DNA of 64,000 bases, from contig NC_134675.1 of assembly GCF_030463565.1 (NCBI RefSeq), positions 12,049,862-12,113,861 of the forward strand, given 5' to 3'. The stretch is from Pelecanus crispus (Eukaryota; Chordata; Aves; Pelecaniformes; Pelecanidae). The first letter of the stretch is position 1, and each line of letters opens with the position of its first letter. Below the pieces are notes generated by a model. It searched no databases. It was not told the origin of the DNA and saw nothing but the letters and a program-made list of their open reading frames with translations. This document shows, piece by piece, positions 11,301 through 23,300 of the stretch. The position numbers and the translations under genes were made by a program.

Positions 11301-14300
11301 ACTGCCTGCACCGTTCTAGCAAACCACCTCTCCCTGCAAGCACTGAAGTGGTGGGAGTACAGGCGGAGGAACCCCCTGGGTCTGGACCACATTTCGGGGC
11401 TGCCCGGCTTAGCAGGCAGCCTAGACAGGAGGCAGCAAGAGCCCCGGCTGAACCAGGGGAACCCCATCGTTGAGCTCCCTGGCACTCTCAACACCAGCCA
11501 TTTCCACTGCAAGCTGAATGGTGCGCACCACCTTTCTGCTGGGGGGGTCTTGGGAGTTGACCTTGGGGCTCAGGTTCAGTATCCCAGCTACGCCTAGCCT
11601 CATCACTGCTCTTCCTGCTCTGAGCGCAAGGGATGATGCATTTGCTCACAGTGGAACTGAGGGGTACAAGACAAAGGTGAAAATTGCCTCACTGATGGGT
11701 ACACTCTGTGTGGAGCCTCCCTTCTTCTCCACAAGGTGAGAGCAGTCAAGTCCAGCTCTGGGCTGGATTGAAGGGGAAAGTGAATGGCCCGAGAGCTGGT
11801 TCAGACCTCAGTAAGTGCTCCTGGACTGTGTCCAGCTTGTAGTTCATGTCTCATACAGGAGTTGTGCCCCTTGGAAATCTCATGTCTGTGTCCCACGGTG
11901 TCTGCCCATCTGCCCCAACCCTGGGAGCATGCTAGGTGCTGGGCTGTAGCTCTCATGGGGTAGCTGGCAACACTGTAGGGCTCCATGGAGCTCTGTCTTC
12001 TCCATTCTCTGCCCTTAAGGTCTTCTCTGTGCTCCAGAACCTATGTAGGAAGGGCTGAGAGTGGCAGGCTGCTTTTGGCTGAACCTTTGAGTCCTCCAGG
12101 AGGAGCAGAGGGGTCTGTCTGTGGGAGGGAGAGCATTCTTGAGGCCAGCCTCAAGTCATGGAGTGAATTCCCCAAAGCTCTACACCTCACTGCCAACCCA
12201 AACAGTTTCTTCATCCCTCCTTCATGGGAAGATGCCTAGCCCAGAGCTGGGGAATCAACCAGATAGAAATGGAGCACATGAAATTGCTCCTGCAAAAGTC
12301 ACCCCTTGAAAATAGAGACCATCCCAGGGGACAAGCAGAAGGCATGTAGTTTGTTCCCTGTGGATGCCTGCGAGTGACAAGTAGGGATTCTCTCTGTGCT
12401 CTATTTTTGACCCCACTTGCTGGGCCTATCCACACAGCAGCTCTGGGAGTCTGGTGCAGTGAGGTTTTCCTTAGCACCAGCTCACGAGGGTGAACCTCCC
12501 ACAGCATCTTCCAGTGCCCATGGGCCCCCAGTCAAGCTGGAGCTAGATGTTGGGTGGGCTGTGGGGTTGAACTCTACAGGCTCATGTTGCAAACCATTGC
12601 TGGAAGAGTAACAAGCCTGTAGCCTTGCTGTCTTGGACAGGCTGGTGTGAAGACCCCTGCTGGTGCAGGTTGCTTCTGGGAAAAGCAAACAATGTGGGAG
12701 AGGCTTTGGTATAAGGGCTTGGGGCTGATCCTTCTCCTCCCTGTCTTGGCCCTGCAGGGCAGTCTATGAGGCAACTCCAGCTTACCTACACTGACTTCTT
12801 CCCTGACTACTTCTCACTAGCAGAGAAACCCCCCGCTGAGTTCTGCCTCTCCCCAGATGGCAACACAGAGTCCATCTCCATTGACCTGCTGCAGAAGAAG
12901 GGTGAGTCTGTGTGTCTCGTGACAGTGGAGGAGGGTGTGGCATAGCGCAGCATAAGACAAATAGTGCTTCTCTCTGTCTCTTCTCATCTCTGTAGACATA
13001 ACGGTTTCTTTCCCTGCCCTTCTCTACTGTAGCATCATAACTACACGTCCCCCTGGACTGATGGCTGTTTCCATGGCAGGTTCTTGTGTTCTCTGCACCA
13101 TGCCACATGCTATGGAGTATGTTTGAGCTGCTTGTCCCAGGAAGTATGATTAGAAAGGATCTTAAGTCCACAAGAAAGGGCAGAGAGAGCAGGCAGGCAC
13201 ACGAGTATGACCCTAAGGCAGGTCATGCTGCCACCCCTGTCTCAGTATACAAGGGTGGACCTGTGAATCTGTGTGATGTTGCAGATGTGCTAGCCTGAGA
13301 TTTTGTAATTTAGGTAAAAGGTCTGTTGGGTCCTACATGGTAAAGCATTTATGTAAAAGGGCGGGAGAAAGGATTCCAAGCAGGACAAGATATGGCTGAG
13401 ACCCATGGTAGAGGCAAGCTTGGGGACTGGGTTGTTGACAGCTGCCTCGGTAATCATGTCAGAGGCAAGGGATGTGCAGAAAGGTTCCTATGCCTTTGCC
13501 AACTATGTGTTGGTGATTACCAGATGGCAGCCTTCCCCTCTATTCCACTTCTGTTCTTGCATCATACTGATGCAGATGTCAGATTACCCACCACTAGCTT
13601 GTTACTGAAAGTCATTACATAGCTTGCCAAATGCAGGGCAGAAGCCCTGCCACCCTGTAAGATAAAAGCAGCAAAAGACTCATTGTCTCAGACCCCGCCT
13701 CTGCTCCCTCAAGGAATGGTGCATGGAGGTGATGGTCCATGACCCTTGGGAACATTGACAGGGTGTCTTATGCTTCAGCCACTTCTAAAGGTTGTCATAC
13801 TGTTGGGCTGATACATGAGTGTTGGAGCCAGCAGGGACAGATTTGGTGAGGAGTTAGGGGGGGTTCTGCATGATTTTGACAGAGAGCTGACATGAGCTGA
13901 TCATGTCACCAGATGTATTGGGTTTGCGTGGCAAGGTTTTGGTAGTGGGGGGGATACAGGGGTGGCTTCTGTGAGAAGATGCTAGAAGCTTCCCCTATGG
14001 CTGATAGAGCCAATGCCAGCCGGCTCCAAGACAGACCTGCTGCTAGCCAAGGCCGAGCCAATCGTGGCTAGCAGTAGCGCCTCTGTGATAACATATTTAA
14101 GAAGGGGGAAAAAAAACCCAACGGAACACAAACTGCAGCTGGAGTGAGGAGTGAGAATATGTGAGAGGAACCACTATGCAGACACCAAGGTCAGTGAAGA
14201 AGGAGGGGGAAGAGGTCCTCCAGGCACCAGAGCAGAGATTCCCCTGCAGTGTGTGGTGAAGACCATGGTGAGGCAGGCTGTCCCCCTGCAGCCCATGGAG

Positions 14301-17300
14301 GTCCACGGTGGAGCAGATATCCACCTGCAGCCCATGGAGGACCCCGCGCCAGAGCAGGTGGATGCGCCCAAAGGAGGCTGTGACCCTGTGGGAAGCCCGT
14401 GCTGGAGCAGGCTCCCGGCAGGGCCTGTGGACCCATGGAGAGAGAGAGGAGCCCACGCTGGAGCAGGTTTGCTGGCAGGACTTGGGACCCACGCTGGAGC
14501 AGTCTGCTTCTGAAGGACTGCACCCCATGGAAGGGTCCCACGCTGGAGCAGTTTGTGAAGAACTGCAGCCCATGGGAAGGACCCATGTTGGAGAAGGTCA
14601 TGGAGGACTGTCTCCCATGGGAGGGACCCCATGCTGGAGCAGGGGAAGACTGTGAGGAGCCCTCCTCTGAGGAGGAAGGAGCAGCAGAGACAACATGTGA
14701 TGAACTGACCACAACCCCTATTCCCTGTACCCCTGCGCCGCTTGGGGGGAGGAGGTAGAGAAAATTGGGACTGAAGTTGAGCCTGGGCAGAAGGGAGGGG
14801 TGGGGGGAAGGTGTTTTAAGATTTGTTTTTTATTTCTCATTATCCTACTCAGTTTTGATTGGCAATAAATTAAACTGATTTTCCCCAAGTCGAGTCTGTT
14901 TTGCCCGTGACAGTAATTGCTGAGTGATCTCCCTGTCCTTATCTCGACCCATGAGCTTTTTCATTATATTTTCTCTCCCCTGTCCAGTTGAGAAGGGGAG
15001 TGATAGAGCAGCTTTGGTGGGCACTTGGCATCCAGCCAGGGTCAACCCACCACACCAGAGAGGGCATGTGTGTTAACATGGGCTTGAAATGCCCCTGCCT
15101 GATTTAGTCATGAAGTGTTTGGTCAGGGTCTTTCCTAGAAGCCCCTCAGGCAGCTCTCTGTCTCTGTCTTTCCCTCTAGGTCTGGTGAAGGCAATCAACA
15201 TTGCTGTTGACCTGATTGTGGCTCACTTTGGAACCAGCAGGGATCCAGGTGTGAAGGTAAGTCTTGCTTTCAGTATGGCTTCTCAACATCATGAGTGACA
15301 TGGAGAGGATGGAGAAAGATTGCCTCTCCATTCTCTTCCAGTTAAAAAGCTACAGGGTATCCAATGAAGCTAGTAGTACCAAGAACAAAAGAAACAAAGG
15401 CGATGATACATCATGCAGCAGATGAGAGTAAATCTGTGACAATTCTTGCTGTATGATGCTGGGGGTGCTAAAAGGTTATGTGGATTTAAGGGAAGATCAG
15501 AAAAATACAGGGAAATTCATTGAGTCTACCAAACACATAGGAATCATGTCCAGCTTAGGTAGTCTCTGCGTTGAAAGTAGTTGTAGGCTGGGAGAGTATT
15601 AAGGGGAAGTATTATATGTTTGCTCTGGTTTGACTCTTTCTTGTGTACTTACTCATGGCTCTTTATAAGAAAGAATATCAGGCTAACTGGACTCCTGGTC
15701 TGATGCAGTACACCAGCTCTTTTTTCTCATATAGTGGAGAGCTGTGTTTCCCTCCTCCACCCATCCAGTGATTCTGTTCTGGTACTGACGCCAGGGCACA
15801 GTGCAGTGTCCCCAGTCCCTTGATGTCTCACAGGGCTCTGTAATGATAAAAAAGTGCATCAGTCATTGCCCATCTGGGGCAGTTGGGCTTCCCCTATAGC
15901 CCTTACCATGAACCCACTAGCTTCAGAGTTCATCTAGGTTGCCCATGGGGCTGGATGTCTTTGGCCTGTGCTGCCCTCATCTCCCATTTCTGGAATAACA
16001 CAGGCAGAGCAAACTCACTTCTGTTTGTACCAGCCAGTGTTTGCAGTCCTATGACACTCAGCATCTTTGTGGTGCCGCCTCAGAGCTGAATGCTCTGCTT
16101 CAGTCACAGGGACTCTGGGGCAGCAATGTGACACTGTTTGGACATGACAACTGCCCTGGAGTGCCATCCCCAAGATGAAACCTGACTGGGACAGATTCCA
16201 AGCCCATTCAATCTTATCTCAGAGCCCAGGGTAATTTGCCCCTAATTACAATTGTTGCTGATGCAGAGATTGCTGTGCAGCATAACCAGAGCTGTTTGGA
16301 TTTCCACAGCTTTTGAAAGCTTCGCTGTGAATTTCCTGTTCTTGCAGTGTTGGTTTGGGGAATAATCGCAACATTCCCCCATTACTTTACTTGCCAGACA
16401 ACACTGTGGTTTTGATCTGGGGTTTCATTATGCATCAGTGTGCCAAGGGCTGAGCATTCACCTGTCAAAAGGCAGCACCTGTCCCTGATGCTCCCATGCT
16501 CAATGGATCTGGTGGGATTATTCCTGACCCAGAAGTTCAGTCTCAGTTCAGGACCTTTGTGGACCCATGCCAACTGGCCAGTGTAATTCCAGCTCAGCTG
16601 GTAAAATCTGTGCCCTGGATACAACTGCCTGGGACCACCGACATGATGTGCAAGGCTGACCCCTTTGGATAGACCCCTTGGCAACTCAAGGACTGTATGC
16701 AGCAGAATATGTCCCTGCTCTGCTGATGCTGGGCTCTTACATGCTTCCTTACCTCAACCTGGACTCTGTCCATCCATTTTGCCCTCGCCCTGTTTATTTA
16801 TAGTAATCCCTAGGAATTATAGCTCGGCATGTCACTGAGTTAAGTGTTCCTTAACCCCTCGGTACTGGAAGTTCTTATGTCGCTTGCTGCTTCCTACTTC
16901 AAAAATAGCAACAAGAAAATCTACAGCAGCAGAAAAAGCCCTTACTCTCTTCCTCAAGCAGGACAGCCTTGTTATACCCATAGGGAGAACTGGGCATCCC
17001 TTCTAACTGGGATATCCTCTTCTCAAGCTGGGATATTCTCTTCCCAAGCTGTTGCCTCATCCCAGCCTGGGGCAGACCTTGCAGGGAGCAACCCAGAATT
17101 GGTGTATGAGGCAGCAGGGGTAAAGGGGAAGAGCCTGCCTGTTCAAGGAGCTGCTGAGCATCATCGTAGCCTGGATATTGCCTGCTGGGTGTTTGTAGTA
17201 GGCAAGTGGGACTGGACTGTTCACATGCATCTGTACCTTGTAGAGCAACCCTCTCCCTGTTGCCTGTTCTCCCTTAGGCCAAACTTGGGAATAGCTCCGT

Positions 17301-20300
17301 GAGCCCCAACGTGGGGCATCTCATCCTGAAATACCTGTGCCCTGCTGTCCGGGACATCCTGAGTGATGGGCTCAAGGCTTATGTCCTGGACATGATCATT
17401 GGCCAGAGGAGGAATGTCCCCTGGAGCATGGTGGAGGCATCCACCCAGCTAGGTATGGAGGGTTTACAGTGATGCCCATTGCTCTGCGGTACTCCTGTGT
17501 TGTGGCTGGGAGGTGCTGGGGAAGGTTGACTATAAGTATGGGGATGCAGAATAATACCTGGCTCCCTGCACAGAACAAGGTGCACTTTGACCTTCTCTTG
17601 CAAGGTGGGAGAGCCACTGCTCTATTCTGTCCAAATATTTATTCTCATTTTCCCTGCAATTTCTAAATTCTTCTATAACAGCCCCTAGCAATAAAAAAAA
17701 AGAAAGAAAAAAGCCCTAAAAGAATTCCCTTTTCCCTCCTCTAAGTTTCCAGGGTGTCTCTAGACCTTCATCTTTAGCCCTGCATAGCTACTGTATAAGG
17801 CAGAGCTGTGCTCTAGCCTGGTCTGTAAGAAAATTTGCACACACAGCTCACTTGGCTCAAGCATGCCCACATCACCTACACCCTCTGCTAGCACCAGTCT
17901 GCACCCTGGATTGTGGCAGTGGCTACCATCCAGGAGAACTCCTTTCTGAGGTTACAGATGGCAGGGCCACACTGATTTCTGCATCATGAAGAGCTTACAT
18001 CCAGGGCTGGGAAGCCTCCTAGCCTGTTCGTGGCAAATCTCCAGCTCTGGGGTTATCTCTGTGATTGCAGACACCCCAAATTATAACCACCCACCATAAT
18101 ATTCTGTTTACCTGCTGATTCTGAGCTGAGGGCCATGATTGTCCCTGAAGTGTGGGAGACAGGTCCCTGGGGTACTTTCCATCCATTGAAACTCTCCCAA
18201 AGTTTTGGAGTGGCAGTCTGGGACAGACCACAACTTCACCCCTTGTGAAGTCTAACTGTTGGGATGGAGTGAGCTCATCTTGATGATTGGCGGAGGGGCA
18301 ATGCACGTACGGGCATGGGCACCCAGCCAACTTCTGTCTTTGCCTTGTTGCTCCTTCCCGTGATGCCGTTTTGGCTTTGCTGACCACAACTAATCTCAAT
18401 ATTTCGCTTCTTTCCATAGGCCCCTCTACCAAGTTGCTGCACAGCCTCTATAGCAAGATCAGCCAGTACACAGAGCTCACCAACCACACCATGAGGTTCA
18501 ATGCATTCATCTTTGGCCTCCTCAAGTAAGCAGGCTCCCTGGGCTGACTGCATGTCACTGTCCAGGGCTGGCAGCAGGTGCCGGACCTTGACTGCAGACA
18601 GGCACAGTTGCCAATGAAAGACTTAAGAAACCTGGGAAGCCACTCCCCAGCTGTAGGTGAGGGAAGGAAGAAGCTGTGAGCCTCAGGGAACTCCAGAAGG
18701 ATCAAAACCTACCCCTACCAGGCCAGAACTGAGAAGGGCTGGCTGTAGCCCACTGAAGAACATTGTCAGCTTGTTTTAGCCCCAAAACATTAGGTGGGAA
18801 GAGTCTGTCTGTCAGGGTTCATATAGGGACAGACATAACATATGCATAAATTACTCCTGAAAATCCCTGCTTAAATCATTGGAGCTGCAGTGAATCCCAG
18901 TGCATGAGGCTCTGAAGGAGAAATTGCCCTGGTTCAGGACTCAAGGCTGACCCTTCCAGATTGGATAAGGAGTGTGCACACTACACTCTGTGTTAAACAG
19001 AAGGCAGCCACGGTAAAGGGATGAGTGCTGTTAGGATAGTATTTCACTGCTCCTCTCCAGTGGTCAGCAAGAGCTCTGACAGTGGCAACAGAGTCCCCAA
19101 GATCTCCAAATGTTGGGGGACCCTTACAAGCAGGAGCAAGACTGCTCTCCCCACCCAGGATGGCCCAGCTCTCCCCTGCTGGCACAGGATGCCAGCATAT
19201 TTTGGGCCAAGCCTGCAGCAATGGTCTCATGTTTGTAGATGATTTACCTCTTTCACATGAGCCCTTCTCAGCAAAGCTAAGCTCTGCCAAGGACATAGGA
19301 GCTAAATGGTGAGGAAACTTGCTGGAAACATGGTTGTTAGGGGTTACAGTTGCACAATGCCTCATGTAAAGTAAACTGGCTCTGTGACAGGCTGGGTGGC
19401 TGTGGTCAGTGCATGCTGATGGGAGTGAGCTAGGTCTTGAGGTTCACAGGGCTATGCTGTGTAAATGCCCTTTTCCAGCCACACTTCTTGTAGAACAGCT
19501 AGGATGAAGGGGGTGAATTGATTTTCACTTTTTCTTTCTTTCCCTGCTTGCTTTCCCTTCCTGCAGTATCCAGTCCTTGGAGTTCTGGTTCAACCACCTC
19601 TACAACCATGAAGGTAAGAGCCTGAGGGATGTGGGCTGCAGTGGGGGCCAAATTCTGCACAATGTAGAGCGCAGATCTAAGCTTTGAGGCACGTGTGTCT
19701 CTTGTTGGTCTCTCAGCCTAGGCTGCTCCCCTCTGCTCTGAGCTGAAGGACTAGACTATACACAGTCCCAGTGTATGTGTTGCTGGAGGGCTGCTCAGCT
19801 AAAGGGAGCGAGGTGGAAGTCAAAGCTCCATGCAGCTCCCTCCACCTGAGCTGTGGAGAGCCTGGCCAGCCATGTCCTTCCCAGCTGCAGCTAGTACTCA
19901 AGGTTATCACCTCCAATGCAGATCCCTCAATCTACCTGCAGGAGACCAGATCTAACCCTCCCCAAATTTCTGCATTCCCTGCCCAGTGCCTGAGATCTTC
20001 ATATGGCTGGAGGTGTGAATACTTAGCTGAAACCCTACAGGCATGGGAAATGGAAAGGAAAACCTCCTGACAAATTAAAAGCAGATTTTACTGGGTGTAT
20101 CTGTTTTTTCAACCAGAAATGTTTCTGGAGTGTACAGATAACCCAGCAGCAATGACCAAGCTGCCAGATGCTTAGAAACAGCATGACTAAGTGCTAAGTG
20201 CACAGTGAGACAGACACCCTTGACCTGCTGGATCCCCTGAGAGTGCTGCTGGCTCAGCCTGTGCTCGGCCCAGGGCCCCATGCACTCCAAGAAGTCCAGC

Positions 20301-23300
20301 CCAGTATCTTCTGGCAGGTTTGGGGGCTGACAGCAGACATTTCTTGGGTCTGTGTGTGCAGTCAGCACTTCTCTCTGGAGCAGACAGGAAAATAGACTTG
20401 CCTTTGTACTGAGCAGTGTGGCAAGAGAAAGCACCCTGTTTTTCTGGAGCAGAAGACAACCATCTGTTTCAAGCCATCATTAAGAGCTGGAAGTGTGAGC
20501 AATAGCTAGGGCTGTCAGGATGCAGAAGGCTAGGCAAAGGGGTTGGAGATAAGGTCCAAGTCCTGTCTATGGTGTAAGTTTGTTATCTCACTGGGGCCAA
20601 ACGGCCACAAATCCTGTTCCCAACTCTCTCCCTGGGGCGGGGGGGGCACTGCAGATGTGGTCAAATTAAGTGAAGGATGAATGCCGTAGGTAGAAATGTT
20701 AGTTCATTTAGTTAGGATCCACAGTTCAGCCCAGCCAGATCCCTGGAAAGACTGTATTCAGCTGTCCCCAACACCTCTCTCTCTCCAGGGGACTGGTACT
20801 GGCCAGATCTGCAGCTCCTTGTTCATCTCCAGGAGGTGGGGAAGAGAATCTTAATGTGTGCCAACCCTCTTTGATGCTCTTTATTTGCACCCTACTCCCA
20901 TGGCATTTGTAGCAGAGGTCATCCTGGTGGATAGTCTGACAAGCAGGTCCTGGCTGCAGGCGTGACTGGAAGCAAGACCTGGGCCAGTTTGCCCAGAGCT
21001 CACAGAACATCTGGTGCTCCCTGACCCAGTGCTGAGCCTCACACTGCAGCCACAGCTGTGACCAAAAACTAGTGTCCAACTCCTTTCCCCATAGCTTCAG
21101 CAGCTTCTTGGTGGTTTGACAAAGGTGGCAAGGGCCTCTCATCTAATTAAATGTCTCTTGCCCTACAGATATCATCCTGGCACACTACCAGCCAGTAGGC
21201 TTTTTGTGCCTTTCTCATAGTGTGTGCCAACCTCTTTTCGAGGAGCTCCTGCTCCTGCTCCAGCCTCTCTCCTTGCTACCCTTCAACCTAGACCTCCTTT
21301 TTGAGCACCACCTGATGCAGATGGGCAAAGAGCAGCAGCAGCAAAAGGAGCTGCTGCGTGTGAAGCAGGACCTGCTGCTTTCCACACACTCCACCTTGCA
21401 GCTGATGCGGATGCGGGGCAGCAGTGAGGATCCTTACGGCTGCAGCACTGCCCCTGAAGCATGCAAAGTGGGTGCCAGAGATGATGACATCTCACCAGGC
21501 CACAGCACCCAGCAAGCTGCGAGTGAGAGGGTCAAGGGGGTGGGGGCCTCCTGCGGAGATGGCAGCAGGGAGGAAGAGCGAAGGAAGGTGCGCGAAAGTA
21601 TGTGGGAGGGGAAGAAGGACAAGCAGGCGGGCTGGTGGTACCAGCTCATGCAGAGCTCTCAGATTTACATTGAGGGCTCGGCCGAAGGCTCGAAGTTCAT
21701 CCGCTATGAGAAGGCGGCAGCTTTGAATGCTGTGCCCAGGTCAGTGGAGACCTGCAAGGCACCACCCCCCCGTGAAGGGGTGGTGGAGGGTGCAGAGGCT
21801 GAGGGTACCTTGGAGGAGAGGCCCAAGACTGCCAGCAAGCCAAGTCCTGAAGCTGTGGAAGAGCCCTTGGAAAAGCCCCAGCAGGTACCGGTTGGCGAAG
21901 AGGTGAAGGAATGGAGCTGGCCCTTCTGGATGGGCAGCCCCCCAGACTCAGTGCTTACAGAGCTGAAGCGCAGCAAGGAAAAGGAGATTGGGACTCAGCA
22001 AAGAGTGGGAGTAGCAGCAGCAGCCCCCCAAGAGGAGAGCAGCATCAGTGCATCAAAGGGCAGCCAGCCCATCAAGTGGGGACACTTTTTTGGGTCCAGG
22101 AAGGTGCAAAAAGAACCCAGGCAGCCTAACAGGTAGGGATGGGGCTGGGGAGGGCTAGTTAACCTGGGGTTGCAGCAGTGCAGGTGAAAGTCAGGTCAAT
22201 AGCCAACCACTGGGCTACACCATGATGGTACATCAGAGGCAGTGTGTGAACGGAGAGGTCTGTCACCCCTGCCCAGCCCTGCCTGCCTGCCCGCCCACAC
22301 CACTATTTCCCTCCTCAGCTCGTACCCTTGCTCAGTCTTCTGCCTGAGCTCTGTTGCTGCCTCCTCTCCTAAGCCCCCTCTCTGCAGGAAGGGCCCCTGC
22401 TGCACCGCCTCCATCATCACCTCATCCCTCCCAAAAACACGTAAGTGAGAGCAAAACATGGAGCCATCCCTGTTGCTCACAACGAGTGAGGAGGAGACAT
22501 GAAGTTGCCCCATGTAACTGGGCCCTCCCCACATTGCCTCTCCATCTGCACCCTTCTTCTATGGCCACTGGAAATGTCCTTCCCAGTCTAGGCCATGGTG
22601 TGTCTGGAGGATGCTGAGCTCTCCCCGCCAGGAGACAGCCTGGGGACCACAGTGCACTTTGTGCATGGAGCCAGACCTCTAAGACATGACCTTGCCATGA
22701 GAGCAGCTGCTCCTTGCCCCCAGGTATGCTTTCCTGCCACTACCTGCTTCTATCTCCTTCTTGCAGGTTGCCCTCCGGCTGGCTGAGCTTGGACAAGTCC
22801 ATGTTCCAGCTGGTGGCCCAGACGGTCGGGGCAAGCATGTGGCAAGAAGCAGAGCCCCTCCGGCCAGAGCCACCTGAAGTGCCTCCTGAGGCGTGGCCAG
22901 CCTCAGGGCTGTCTGCCCACCCTCCCTGGTGAGCGGTGTGGTGGGTTGGGTTTGGCACGGTGCTGCCTGTTGCAGTTCACCTGGCCCCCTTTGTACTCAT
23001 GGACCAGGGGACGGTTCAGGGCAGTGACACAGCTTGTACATCCTTCCACCCCAACTCTGCAATCTGCAGGCAATGGGGAGCTGGGGGGCAGCTGAGAGCC
23101 TGGCTGGGGAGGGAGGCAGAGGGTGTTTTCCTCGATCCTCTGTGCCCGAGGTGGTCCCTGGGCTTCAGTGGGGTGAGTGTGCTGTGGCAAGTTAACCCTT
23201 CCTCCCCTCCCTCTGCCTGCAGTGAGGTGAAAGCTCTTTGCCATCACATTGCCACCGAGGCAGGACAGCTGAGCTTCAACAAGGGGGACATCCTGCAGGT

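Noticed and set aside
14191..14712. 173-codon minus-strand frame in the family K LTR (and 179 codons at 34343-34882) as a gene
   Set aside because: It is the reverse strand of the LTR repeat block. The Ser/Pro/Gly-rich product follows the tandem unit, and the frame shifts between the two copies.
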